Positions 52,400-60,375 of a stretch of 64,000 nt of DNA are shown in pieces. The notes below the pieces were generated by a model. It searched no databases and had not been told where the DNA came from. It saw only the letters and a program-made list of their open reading frames with translations. Location: positions 98,575 through 162,574 of the forward strand of contig JAGHVH010000003.1 in NCBI GenBank assembly GCA_018064455.1, read 5' to 3'. The translations under genes were made by a program, and so were the position numbers. Position 1 is the first letter of the stretch, and each line of letters starts with the position of its first letter. The stretch comes from Candidatus Limimonas egerieequi (GTDB lineage: Bacteria > Bacillota > Clostridia > Oscillospirales > Acutalibacteraceae).

Positions 52400-52405
52400 A
52401 TTATA
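52400..52405 (-). promoter_or_regulatory. Possible -10 element of the GH13 gene
   Basis: TATAAT on the minus strand, 44 bases before the GH13 start. No good -35 lies at 16-18 bases, so transcription may need an activator. Confidence 0.35.
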
Positions 52406-52440
52406 CTGCTAATTTGGCAAATGTGCATATGGATAAATTA

Positions 52441-52469
52441 TTGACAATTTTTGAACGAATCATTAAAAT
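52441..52469 (+). promoter_or_regulatory. Promoter of the small membrane protein gene
   Basis: TTGACA (52441-52446), 17 bases, TAAAAT (52464-52469). Strong match with ideal spacing. Confidence 0.75.
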
Positions 52470-52502
52470 TATTATGTTGAAATTATCCAAGGAGGGCTTG
52501 GT

Positions 52503-52925
52503 ATGGAAACAAAAGATAATAGAGCAAGGGTATCTATTTGCATAGCTTTTGTTATATTTGCTGCATTGATAATTGCTCTTTTCTCTGTGAATTCAGTGCA
52601 AAAGTATGAAATTAGTGATTTGACACCACTTGGATCATCTAGTTCAGTTGCAGAGGTTCCAACTAAGGCGTTAAAACTTGATATAGATATTACTAAGGAT
52701 TACGGAGTAATCGGCATCTGCTTTAGGAATATTGAGACAGGCGATAAGTATTTCGTAGATTTCAGTTATGCAGATGGTTATACTAAGGATCTCGTTAGTG
52801 CATTACCAGCAGGTGAGTACAAGGTAAAACTTGTTAATGCTGGCAAGCTTGGTAAGACAAAGGCAATGCCAAAGACAATAACTGTTGGCACAGACGATAC
52901 CGAAAAGGTAATTAGTTTTAAATAA
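52503..52925 (+). CDS. Membrane-anchored protein with an extracytoplasmic beta domain, unknown function
   Basis: 140-residue protein I do not recognise. One helix (about 11-32) is followed by a Ser-rich linker and a roughly 80-residue domain rich in beta strands (LKLDIDITKDYGVIGICFRN, then AGEYKVKLVNAG). The domain resembles fibronectin-III- or carboxypeptidase-like sandwiches. GGAGG precedes the ATG. It has its own promoter and terminator. Confidence 0.75.
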   Translation: METKDNRARVSICIAFVIFAALIIALFSVNSVQKYEISDLTPLGSSSSVAEVPTKALKLDIDITKDYGVIGICFRNIETGDKYFVDFSYADGYTKDLVSALPAGEYKVKLVNAGKLGKTKAMPKTITVGTDDTEKVISFK

Positions 52926-52929
52926 TTTC

Positions 52930-52960
52930 AAAGCCAGGTTTTAATTAACCTGGCTTTTTG
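52930..52960 (+). terminator. Terminator after the small membrane protein gene
   Basis: Perfect 11-bp stem AAAGCCAGGTT/AACCTGGCTTT, 6-base loop, then TTTTTG. The next gene's TATAAT (52962-52967) follows directly. Confidence 0.9.
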
Positions 52961-52994
52961 TTATAATATCCACATTAAACTTATGAGGTGCGGT

Positions 52995-53699
52995 ATGGAA
53001 ATATGGGCACATAGAGGATGTAGCTATAGGCATCCTGAGAATACACTAGAGGCTTTTGAGGCCGCAGCGAAGCTGCCTGGCCTTACAGGAATCGAGCTCG
53101 ATGTACAGCTCGCTCGCGATGGCGAAGTAGTGGTAATTCACGATGAAAAACTTGATAGAACTACCACAATGCGTGGATATGTAAAGGATTGGAACTTTAC
53201 AGATTACGAAAAATTTACTAAAATTCCGAGTTTAAGACAGGTTTTAGACCTCCTCAAACCCTATATGGATGAGGGTTTGCTCCTCAATATTGAACTTAAG
53301 AACAATGAGATTAAATATGAGGGAATGGAGGAGAAAGTTATTGCTCTAGTCAAAGAATTTGGCGTAGAGGACAAAGTAATCTATTCTTCATTTAATTCGG
53401 ATTCCACAAAGTATATTAAGGACAACTATCCAGAGTACAATGTTGCATGCCTTGCTGATGATATGCTTGATGCTATGAATGCAATGAACTTTAAGGTTCA
53501 TGCGAATGCTATCCATCCATATATAAAAAAGACCAATTTGCCAGCATTCGCTTTTGAGGATGTCAAGGTACGTGTATGGACTAAGGATCCGCTTTATCCC
53601 CACGAGGCATTTATGAAAGAACATGACTTAAAGCGCTTAGAAAACAAAGGTATTGATGGTATTTTTCTCAACAATCCAGAGGATTATTTAAAGGCATAA
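52995..53699 (+). CDS. Glycerophosphodiester phosphodiesterase
   Basis: 234-residue TIM-barrel enzyme hydrolysing glycerophosphodiesters to glycerol-3-phosphate and an alcohol. The family signature is HRGCSYRHPENTLEAF (catalytic His about 5), then ELDVQLARDGEVVVIHD with the metal ligands and second His, and LLNIELK. There is no signal peptide, so it is cytoplasmic like UgpQ. The start at MEIWAHRG follows GAGGTG. Confidence 0.94.
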   Translation: MEIWAHRGCSYRHPENTLEAFEAAAKLPGLTGIELDVQLARDGEVVVIHDEKLDRTTTMRGYVKDWNFTDYEKFTKIPSLRQVLDLLKPYMDEGLLLNIELKNNEIKYEGMEEKVIALVKEFGVEDKVIYSSFNSDSTKYIKDNYPEYNVACLADDMLDAMNAMNFKVHANAIHPYIKKTNLPAFAFEDVKVRVWTKDPLYPHEAFMKEHDLKRLENKGIDGIFLNNPEDYLKA

Positions 53700-53818
53700 T
53701 AAATTATTAATACCTTATTTAAAAAAATGCTTGCAATTTGGTTGGCTTTTTGCTAAACTAAATTTCGCTGCATTTGAAGTGGCGTAGCCACAATTAGTAT
53801 TAGGGGAGGTGCCCAGGT
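53700..53818 (+). promoter_or_regulatory. rpmB leader region
   Basis: About 120 non-coding bases before rpmB. A small GTGGC/GCCAC stem (53779-53791, 3-base loop) lies 28 bases before the start, followed by GGGGAGGTG. No confident -35/-10 pair was found. Confidence 0.35.
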
Positions 53819-54004
53819 ATGGCAAAATGCGAGATTTGCGGTAAGGACGTTTCTTACGGCATCAAGGTTTCTCACTCACACAGACGTTCAAACAGAACAT
53901 GGAAGCCAAACGTAAAAAGAGTTAAGGCTATAGTTGACGGTACTCCAAAGAGAGTATACGTTTGCACACGTTGCCTTCGTTCAGGTAAGGTACAGCGCGC
54001 ATAA
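53819..54004 (+). CDS. rpmB: 50S ribosomal protein L28 (zinc-ribbon form)
   Basis: 61-residue ribosomal protein beginning MAKCEICGKDVSYGIKVSHS. Two Cys pairs, CEIC and CTRC, mark the zinc-binding C+ form; zinc-free paralogues induced by zinc limitation lack them. The tRNA-Gln gene follows within 45 bases. Confidence 0.97.
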   Translation: MAKCEICGKDVSYGIKVSHSHRRSNRTWKPNVKRVKAIVDGTPKRVYVCTRCLRSGKVQRA

Positions 54005-54017
54005 TTTAGCTAAAGCG

Positions 54018-54043
54018 AGGAGTTGCGAGTCGTAACTCCTTTG
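54018..54043 (+). terminator. Hairpin between rpmB and tRNA-Gln
   Basis: 10-bp stem AGGAGTTGCG/CGTAACTCCT (one G-U pair, 3-base loop) with only two T after it. It is a weak terminator, so rpmB and the tRNA may be co-transcribed. Confidence 0.5.
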
Positions 54044-54047
54044 ATAT

Positions 54048-54121
54048 AGCGGAATAGTGTAACGGTAACACGACTGACTCTGACTCAGTTATTTGGGGTT
54101 CGAATCCCTATTCCGCTGCCA
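54048..54121 (+). tRNA. tRNA-Gln (anticodon CUG)
   Basis: 74 bases including an encoded CCA. The acceptor AGCGGAA/TTCCGCT pairs perfectly. The D-arm is GTGT/ACAC, the anticodon stem ACTGA/TCAGT encloses CTCTGAC with anticodon CTG (54080-54082), and the T-arm holds TTCGAAT. It reads CAG codons, which are frequent in the Gln-rich lipoprotein of this window. Confidence 0.95.
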
Positions 54122-54125
54122 TTAG

Positions 54126-54152
54126 AGACCAACCGAAAGGTTGGTCTTTTTT
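54126..54152 (+). terminator. Terminator of tRNA-Gln
   Basis: Perfect 9-bp stem AGACCAACC/GGTTGGTCT, GAAA loop, then TTTTTT. Confidence 0.95.
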
Positions 54153-54202
54153 ATTGTCTGCAATAATACTATAATGTAAATATAAGACTAGAGGTGATTA
54201 TT

Positions 54203-55864
54203 GTGCGAGAGACATTGGAGGCGTTCTACGAACGCGGTGCAGAGGTGCAAAAGCATTTCTTAGAAATGGCAGAGGACCCAATGCGTTATAACAGGGAACT
54301 GTTGCTTCGCTTGCTTCAAGATAACAAGGATACAGAATTTGGAAAGAAATATGACTTTTCAACTATCGATTCAATAGAGGAATATCAAAGAAGAGTTCCT
54401 CTTTCATGTTATGCAGATTATGAGGATACAATTAGGCGAATGACAGAGGATGGAGAAACCAATATAATCACTTCTTACCCAGTTACAATATATGCAAAGT
54501 CCTCTGGTACAACTGGTAACCCAAAGCGTATTCCATCTACTCTTGCTTCTGCAAAGGTGAGTGGAGATTACCTCTGCAGTTTGAAATTTAAGATGGTTGC
54601 CGACGCACAGGGCAAGGACTGGTTTGATGGAAAGTGCTTCTTTGCAATTGAAAAGACATTTAGCACGTTGCCTTGTGGTGCGCTATATGGCCCTATATCA
54701 GGCACAATGACTAAGGCTTTTGGCGATGACTGTGATGATTATTTCACATCGCCAAAGGAAGTAATTGAATTTGATGGTAAGTCTGATTTGACTTACCTTA
54801 CAACTCGCTTTGCTATTGCTGAGTCGGATGTCACTGAAATAGTATGCACATTTGCTACAAGGATGCTTGATACATTCCAATATATGCGCAAGAATTCAGA
54901 ACTCTTAATTCATGATATCGAGACAGGCACAATCGATGATTCTATTAGAATTTTGCCAGAGACAAAAGAGGCGCTTTTAAATAAAATTAAGCCGATGCCA
55001 GAGAGGGCAGAGGAGCTTAGAAAAATATTTAGTAATGAGGACAATACAGACCTTGCCAAGAGGCTTTGGCCAAGGCTTACATACCTCCAAACAATTGGTA
55101 CTGCTGGTTTTACTAGTTATATGGAAAAACTTAAAAAGTACATTGGAGACACCAAGATTTTCTATATTGGTTTGATGGCATCAGAGGGTATGTTTACTTA
55201 TCCTCTTTCACTTGACTCTATGGAATCAATTCCAAATCCAGACTTTATGTTTTATGAGTTTTTGCCTGTTGATTCGAATGACTTGGCGGATGTAAAAACT
55301 ATTGATCAACTTGAAGTTGGAAAAGTGTATGAGACAATTACGACAAACCTAAATGGCTTTTATCGCTATCGAATGGGGGATGCAGTAAAAGTTACTGGTA
55401 TGTACAAAAACACACCTATTCTTGAGTTCTTATATCGCTTAAATCACAATGTCAGCATTCTGGGAGAAAAAACCGGTGAGGATATGCTGAATGATGCAAT
55501 CAAAGCTACGGCTTTGAAACTGGATTTAGACATAGTGGATTACTCGGCTTTTGATGATAAGGAAGCAGAAAATCCAAGATATGGATTTTATATTGAAATC
55601 GCTGCCAATCCAAGGAATATATCAAAGGATGATATTGAGACTACACTGGACAATGAACTGTCCAGATGTAATCCAAGTTATAAAAAATATAGGGACACCG
55701 AGCTGTTGTCAAAACTTGTATTGTCGTATTTGCAACCAGAGACTTATTTGTTGCTTCAAGATATGCTACTTTACAATGGATATTCGACTGCGCAAATCAA
55801 GCCACCTCATATTTTGGACAATGAAAAGAAGTTGAAATTCTTAGAAGCACTGCGCGAAAATTGA
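54203..55864 (+). CDS. GH3 family acyl-adenylate-forming protein
   Basis: 553-residue protein of the GH3 auxin-responsive family, part of the firefly-luciferase superfamily. Plant members join amino acids to acyl acids through an acyl-AMP. The ATP motif is YAKSSGTTGNPKRIP (about 98-112). FYRYRMGD and LNHNVSILGEKTGED are later signatures. Bacterial members are mostly uncharacterised. I chose GTG at 54203 because GAGGTG lies 6-8 bases before it. It stands alone between tRNA-Gln and recA, with no pathway genes to indicate a substrate. Confidence 0.85.
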   Translation: MRETLEAFYERGAEVQKHFLEMAEDPMRYNRELLLRLLQDNKDTEFGKKYDFSTIDSIEEYQRRVPLSCYADYEDTIRRMTEDGETNIITSYPVTIYAKSSGTTGNPKRIPSTLASAKVSGDYLCSLKFKMVADAQGKDWFDGKCFFAIEKTFSTLPCGALYGPISGTMTKAFGDDCDDYFTSPKEVIEFDGKSDLTYLTTRFAIAESDVTEIVCTFATRMLDTFQYMRKNSELLIHDIETGTIDDSIRILPETKEALLNKIKPMPERAEELRKIFSNEDNTDLAKRLWPRLTYLQTIGTAGFTSYMEKLKKYIGDTKIFYIGLMASEGMFTYPLSLDSMESIPNPDFMFYEFLPVDSNDLADVKTIDQLEVGKVYETITTNLNGFYRYRMGDAVKVTGMYKNTPILEFLYRLNHNVSILGEKTGEDMLNDAIKATALKLDLDIVDYSAFDDKEAENPRYGFYIEIAANPRNISKDDIETTLDNELSRCNPSYKKYRDTELLSKLVLSYLQPETYLLLQDMLLYNGYSTAQIKPPHILDNEKKLKFLEALREN

Positions 55865-55913
55865 CCGTTCGTCCCATTTTTGGTACCACTCGTACTAAAT
55901 TAGCAAAAATTTG

Positions 55914-55942
55914 TTGCTTTTTCCAAATTAAGGGCATATAAT
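55914..55942 (+). promoter_or_regulatory. Promoter of recA-recX
   Basis: TTGCTT (55914-55919), 17 bases, TATAAT (55937-55942), about 63 bases before the recA start. Confidence 0.7.
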
Positions 55943-55952
55943 GTAACCAAAC

Positions 55953-55975
55953 CGAACATTTGTGTTTGATGTTCG
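55953..55975 (+). promoter_or_regulatory. Inverted repeat in the recA leader (possible damage-response operator)
   Basis: CGAACAT (55953-55959) and ATGTTCG (55969-55975) are perfect inverted copies 9 bases apart, starting about 10 bases after the -10. The halves match the Gram-positive LexA/DinR site CGAACATATGTTCG, but there the arms abut. Here they are split by nine extra bases. Confidence 0.5.
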
Positions 55976-56004
55976 CTTCACGTTTGTTTATGGAGGATTT
56001 TGTT

Positions 56005-57138
56005 ATGGCAGATAAAAATAAGGCTCTTGAAACAGCTATCGCTCAAATTGAAAAGCAGTATGGTAAGGGCGCAATCATGCGTCTTGGACAGAATACAAAT
56101 TTAAATGTTGAGGCTATCTCAACTGGATCTTTTACTCTTGACGTTGCTACTGGTATTGGCGGACTTCCAAGAGGCCGTATTATCGAGATATATGGACCAG
56201 AGTCTTCTGGTAAAACAACTCTTGCTCTCCACGCAGTAGCAGAGGCTCAAAAGTCAGGTGGCGAGGCAGCATTCATCGATGCTGAGCACGCTCTTGATCC
56301 AGTATATGCTGCCAACTTGGGCGTTGACGTTGACTCATTGCTTGTTTCTCAGCCAGACAACGGTGAACAGGCTCTTGAAATTGCCGAATCACTTGTTCGT
56401 TCAGGTGCTATTGACATTCTTGTAGTTGACTCTGTTGCCGCTCTTGTTCCACGTGCAGAAATCGAAGGTGAGATGGGCGATTCTCACGTTGGTCTTCATG
56501 CACGTCTTATGTCACAGGCTCTTCGTAAGCTTGCTGGTGCTATTTCAAAATCCAATTGTATAATCATCTTCATCAACCAGCTTCGTGAAAAGGTTGGCGT
56601 TATGTATGGTAACCCTGAGACAACCACTGGTGGTCGTGCTCTTAAGTTCTACGCTTCAATGCGTATCGATGTTCGTAAGATTGAACAACTCAAGGCTCCA
56701 GGCAACGAGTTTATCGGTTCTCGTACCCGTGCCAAGATTGTTAAGAACAAGGTAGCACCTCCATTCAAAGAGGCTGAGTTCGATATCATCTATGGCCGTG
56801 GTATTGCCAAGGAGGGTGAGATTTTAGATGCCGCTGTTTCACTTGACATTATCCACAAGTCTGGCGCATGGTTCTCATATGGTGATGAGCGCCTTGGCCA
56901 GGGCCGTGAAAACGTTAAGGAATATCTCCTTGCTAACCCTGATTTCATGGCTGACATTGAGAAGCAGGTTAAGGACCGTATCTCTGAGCTTTCGAATCAG
57001 ATGAAGCCTTCATATAAGGGCGGCCAGATGCATGACACACCGGTTGCTGCTGCTCCTGCACCAGCTCCAGAGGCTGCTCCTGTACCAACTTCTGCTGCAT
57101 CAGCCAAGGCAAAGCTTGATATCACGGTGGACGACTAA
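56005..57138 (+). CDS. recA: Recombinase RecA
   Basis: 377-residue ATPase that forms filaments on single-stranded DNA for recombination and SOS induction. Walker A is GPESSGKTT (about 66-74), Walker B is DILVVDSV, and loop 2 lies near NPETTTGG. The C-terminal tail is rich in Ala and Pro (about 350-372) before an acidic end. I place the start at MADKNKAL after GGAGG; the earlier in-frame ATG lies within the leader repeat. recX follows after one base. Confidence 0.98.
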   Translation: MADKNKALETAIAQIEKQYGKGAIMRLGQNTNLNVEAISTGSFTLDVATGIGGLPRGRIIEIYGPESSGKTTLALHAVAEAQKSGGEAAFIDAEHALDPVYAANLGVDVDSLLVSQPDNGEQALEIAESLVRSGAIDILVVDSVAALVPRAEIEGEMGDSHVGLHARLMSQALRKLAGAISKSNCIIIFINQLREKVGVMYGNPETTTGGRALKFYASMRIDVRKIEQLKAPGNEFIGSRTRAKIVKNKVAPPFKEAEFDIIYGRGIAKEGEILDAAVSLDIIHKSGAWFSYGDERLGQGRENVKEYLLANPDFMADIEKQVKDRISELSNQMKPSYKGGQMHDTPVAAAPAPAPEAAPVPTSAASAKAKLDITVDD

Positions 57139-57139
57139 A

Positions 57140-57628
57140 ATGGCAAATTTTGATCAAGTATATGAGCGCGCACTCGACCTTCTCGAGTTGCGCGATCATT
57201 CAAAACGAGAACTTGAGGACAAGCTCATCGTAAAATTTGGATATGACAATCGCGAATTGGCAAAGTCCGTCTGTGACAAGCTCGTTGATAGCGGGCTTTT
57301 GGACGACGAGCGTTTTGCGCGTACCTATGCCGATGAGCTTGTAAGACGCAAGCACGTAAGCCCGACTGGGTTACGTGCTGCTTTGTCATCTCGGGGTATT
57401 GATAAGCGTATATCTGACATCATTATTGACGAACTTGAAATTGACCAAATCGAGCAAATAAATTGCCTTCTTGATGGTAAATTCCGTGGTAGGGATTTGC
57501 TTGATGAAAAGCAGTGCGACAAGACAATGAATGCACTCTATAGGCTAGGATTTAGCATGAATGATATTAGGAGCGCTATCTTGAAGCGTCAGGAGCAATT
57601 AGAGGCTGAACTTTTGGAAAATTCATAG
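57140..57628 (+). CDS. recX: Regulatory protein RecX
   Basis: 162-residue helical protein that caps and inhibits RecA filaments. It contains the RecX repeats, seen in LLELRDHSKRELEDKL, LDDERFARTYADELVRRK and LRAALSSRGID. It begins one base after recA stops, with GGTGG as ribosome binding site. A longer in-frame start would lie inside recA. Confidence 0.9.
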   Translation: MANFDQVYERALDLLELRDHSKRELEDKLIVKFGYDNRELAKSVCDKLVDSGLLDDERFARTYADELVRRKHVSPTGLRAALSSRGIDKRISDIIIDELEIDQIEQINCLLDGKFRGRDLLDEKQCDKTMNALYRLGFSMNDIRSAILKRQEQLEAELLENS

Positions 57629-57637
57629 GATGTTTGC

Positions 57638-57666
57638 TTGCAAATATACTTACTATAGTTTAGAAT
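57638..57666 (+). promoter_or_regulatory. Promoter of pgi
   Basis: TTGCAA (57638-57643), 17 bases, TAGAAT (57661-57666), 33 bases before the pgi start. Confidence 0.5.
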
Positions 57667-57698
57667 ATAAGTAGTAATATTTAAAAGGAGTCTTTAAA

Positions 57699-59033
57699 TT
57701 GCCACTTACATTAAACGACAATTATTTGACCAATTTAATATCTAAAGATGAAATCCAGGGAATGCAGGCTGAGATAACAGCTGCGCATGAACTCTTGCGT
57801 GATGGCAAGGGCCCTGGAAATGATTTTATAGGTTGGGTTGATCTCCCTGTAAATTATGATAAAGAGGAGTTCGCTCGTATCAAAGTTGCTGCTGAAAAAA
57901 TTAAGCAGAACTCTGATGTTCTTGTTGTAATTGGTATCGGTGGTTCATACCTTGGTGCTCGCGCTGCGATTGAGTTCTGTAAGTCACAGAATTACAACTT
58001 GCTTGCGAAAGGTACACCACAGGTTATCTTCTCTGGTAACACAATCAGTTCAACAACACTTAATGAAATTATGGACCTTATCGATGGTCGTGATTTTTCA
58101 ATCAACGTAATCTCTAAGTCTGGTACTACTACTGAGCCTGCAATTGCGTTCCGTGTATTCAGGGAACTCGCAATTGCAAAGTATGGCGAAGAGGGTGCAA
58201 AGGATCACATCTTTGTTACAACTGACAAGGCTCGTGGCACACTCAAGGCACTCGCTGATTCAGTAGGTTATGAGACATTCGTAGTACCTGATGACGTAGG
58301 TGGACGTTATTCAGTACTTACAGCAGTTGGTCTCTTGCCAATCGCTGTTGCTGGTATCGATATAGACAGTCTTATGAAGGGTGCACAGGATGCACGTCTT
58401 GCATTCCAGGACCCTGATATCAACAAGAATGATTGCTACAAGTACGCTGCAATCCGTAACGTTCTTGCACGTCATGGCAAGACTGTTGAAATGATGGTTT
58501 CATATGAGCCTTCATACACAATGATGAACGAGTGGTTTAAGCAACTCTATGGTGAGTCAGAGGGTAAGGATGGTAAGGGCATATTCCCAACATCAGCTAT
58601 TTTCTCAACTGATTTACATTCTCTTGGCCAGTACATTCAGGATGGTCAGAGACTTCTCTTTGAGACAGTTGTTACATTTAAAAATCCAAACCGCGAGTAC
58701 ATCATTAAGGAGGATGAGGCAAACGTAGATGGCCTTAACTTCCTCGCTGGTCGCGGAATGTCATTTGTTAATCGCAAGGCATTCGAAGGTACTGTTCTTG
58801 CTCACAATGATGGCGGCGTTCCAAACATCGTATTAGAGGCTGAGCAGATGAACGAATACGAGCTTGGCTACATGATTTATTTCTTTGAAAAAGCATGTGC
58901 TATCTCTGGTTATGTTTTGGGTGTTAACCCATTCAACCAGCCAGGCGTTGAGAGTTACAAGAAGAACATGTTTGCCCTTCTTGGCAAGCCAGGTTATGAG
59001 AGCGAAAAAGCTGCTCTCGAAGCTAGACTTTAA
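57699..59033 (+). CDS. pgi: Glucose-6-phosphate isomerase
   Basis: 444-residue glycolytic enzyme interconverting glucose-6-phosphate and fructose-6-phosphate. It has the short Firmicutes length. The sugar-phosphate motifs are [15 protein letters not shown] (about 70-84) and [15 protein letters not shown] (about 139-153). The C-terminal [14 protein letters not shown] carries the catalytic Lys. It starts with TTG; AAAGGAG lies 8 bases before it. Confidence 0.97.
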   Translation: MPLTLNDNYLTNLISKDEIQGMQAEITAAHELLRDGKGPGNDFIGWVDLPVNYDKEEFARIKVAAEKIKQNSDVLVVIGIGGSYLGARAAIEFCKSQNYNLLAKGTPQVIFSGNTISSTTLNEIMDLIDGRDFSINVISKSGTTTEPAIAFRVFRELAIAKYGEEGAKDHIFVTTDKARGTLKALADSVGYETFVVPDDVGGRYSVLTAVGLLPIAVAGIDIDSLMKGAQDARLAFQDPDINKNDCYKYAAIRNVLARHGKTVEMMVSYEPSYTMMNEWFKQLYGESEGKDGKGIFPTSAIFSTDLHSLGQYIQDGQRLLFETVVTFKNPNREYIIKEDEANVDGLNFLAGRGMSFVNRKAFEGTVLAHNDGGVPNIVLEAEQMNEYELGYMIYFFEKACAISGYVLGVNPFNQPGVESYKKNMFALLGKPGYESEKAALEARL

Positions 59034-59070
59034 TCTAAATTTAAATATATATTTTAAGGAGGACGATACT

Positions 59071-59487
59071 ATGGTATCACTTATCATCGGCCACAAAGGC
59101 TCAGGCAAAACAAAGAAACTCATTGACGCAGTTAACGCTGCTCGCGAGGCATCAAACGGCAACGTTATTTGTGTAGAAAAGGGCAACAAGCTCTCCAATG
59201 ACGTTAAATATACCGTTCGTCTCGTTTCTGCAGAAGAATACAAGATTTCAGGTTTTGACGCTTATTATGGATTCCTTGCTGGAATGTGCGCAGGCGACTC
59301 TGATATAACTGACATCCTTTGTGATGGCACACTTAAAATCGGCGGTGAAATCGGCGACGATTTCCTTTGCTTCTTCAAGAAGGTTGCAAAGCTTGCTGAG
59401 GCTACAGACACCAAGTTTACATTCACAATCTCAGCTGATGAGGAAGAACTCCCAGCAGAGCTTTTCGAAGTAGCACAGAAGATCTAA
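59071..59487 (+). CDS. Small P-loop protein of unknown function
   Basis: 138-residue protein opening MVSLIIGHKGSGKTKKLID, a Walker A motif at about residues 7-14 (GHKGSGKT). A plausible Walker B is not obvious, since ADEEELPAEL at the C-terminus lacks the usual hydrophobic run. Similar short proteins are sometimes named PilT-like, but there is no evidence for motility. AAGGAGG precedes the ATG, 37 bases after pgi, so the gene may share the pgi transcript. Confidence 0.8.
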   Translation: MVSLIIGHKGSGKTKKLIDAVNAAREASNGNVICVEKGNKLSNDVKYTVRLVSAEEYKISGFDAYYGFLAGMCAGDSDITDILCDGTLKIGGEIGDDFLCFFKKVAKLAEATDTKFTFTISADEEELPAELFEVAQKI

Positions 59488-59504
59488 AATAACTTAGATT
59501 TTAT

Positions 59505-59532
59505 AAGGCGGAAAGTGACATCTTTCCGCCTT
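59505..59532 (+). terminator. Hairpin after the P-loop gene
   Basis: Perfect 11-bp stem AAGGCGGAAAG/CTTTCCGCCTT with a 6-base loop; only an AT-rich tail follows, so termination may be partial. Confidence 0.7.
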
Positions 59533-59599
59533 AAAATTATTATTGACTAAAGCTATTATTAGTATTATAATTACAAAGCGCTAAAAAGGCGGTGACTTT

Positions 59600-60091
59600 A
59601 TGTTTGAAATCAATTTAGAGCCAATTTTCAATGAAACTGGTTCCTCTCTTTCAATCAATCACACTCTTGATTTGTCAGATATCGAGATTTCGGATGATAA
59701 GCCAATGAAGGCACCTTGTACTATAAAGGGTGTCATCAAAAATGAAACTGATATAGTTTCCATTTCCGCTGAAATCACAGTTTTATATTCCGGAAACTGT
59801 GACCGTTGCGCCAAAGAGGTAACTAGAGAATATACCATTCCGATGGAACATACTTTTGTGACCGAGTTGAACGACGAAGAAAACGATGAGTTTTTCCTCG
59901 TGCCAACCATGCGATTCGACTTGGAAGGACTGGCGACTGAAGATGTTATTCTTTACTTACCACAGAAGTTTTTGTGCAGTGAGGACTGTAAAGGAATCTG
60001 TCCAAAGTGTGGCAAGAACTTAAATGATGGACTTTGTGACTGCAAGGCAGATATAGACCCTAGATGGGAAGCACTTGCAGCATTACTTTAA
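59600..60091 (+). CDS. YceD family protein (DUF177)
   Basis: 163-residue protein of the YceD/DUF177 family, linked in most bacteria to rpmF and, in some organisms, to 23S rRNA or 50S assembly. The core Cys pair is CDRCAKEV (about 73-80). The C-terminus has CSEDCKGICPKCGKNLNDG and CDC before PRWEALAAL. These Cys suggest a zinc site. rpmF follows 21 bases downstream. Confidence 0.92.
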   Translation: MFEINLEPIFNETGSSLSINHTLDLSDIEISDDKPMKAPCTIKGVIKNETDIVSISAEITVLYSGNCDRCAKEVTREYTIPMEHTFVTELNDEENDEFFLVPTMRFDLEGLATEDVILYLPQKFLCSEDCKGICPKCGKNLNDGLCDCKADIDPRWEALAALL

Positions 60092-60112
60092 TTTTGATAG
60101 GGGGTTTCCAAA

Positions 60113-60292
60113 ATGGCAGTACCAGCTAGAAGAGTTTCAAAGGCTCGTCGCGACAAGAGACGTTCAAACGTATGGAAGATGGACGCTCCAGAGCTCGTAA
60201 AGTGCCCACAGTGCGGTGAATACAAGAGACCACACAGAGTTTGCCAGGAATGTGGTTACTACAATGGCAAGCAGGTAATCGTAAAGGACTAA
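60113..60292 (+). CDS. rpmF: 50S ribosomal protein L32
   Basis: 59-residue basic protein with the start MAVPARRVSKARRDKRRSNV. The zinc-ribbon Cys pairs are CPQC and CQEC. GGGGTTT precedes the ATG. The yceD-rpmF pair is conserved across bacteria. It is a short gene, easily missed by length cut-offs. Confidence 0.96.
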   Translation: MAVPARRVSKARRDKRRSNVWKMDAPELVKCPQCGEYKRPHRVCQECGYYNGKQVIVKD

Positions 60293-60313
60293 TCAAAATT
60301 TCTTTAGAGATTC

Positions 60314-60350
60314 AAGGTGGAGAAGGGGAACCTTCCCCACCTTTTAGTCG
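60314..60350 (+). terminator. Terminator of yceD-rpmF
   Basis: 13-bp stem (60314-60326 with 60331-60343, one mismatch), GGAA loop, and a short T-rich tail. Confidence 0.75.
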
Positions 60351-60375
60351 TTTTAAGGAGAAAGGGGGAAATGGT

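Noticed and set aside
58885..59070. In-frame upstream extension of the P-loop gene into pgi
   Set aside because: The AAGGAGG directly before 59071 and the Walker A at the N-terminus favour the short form.
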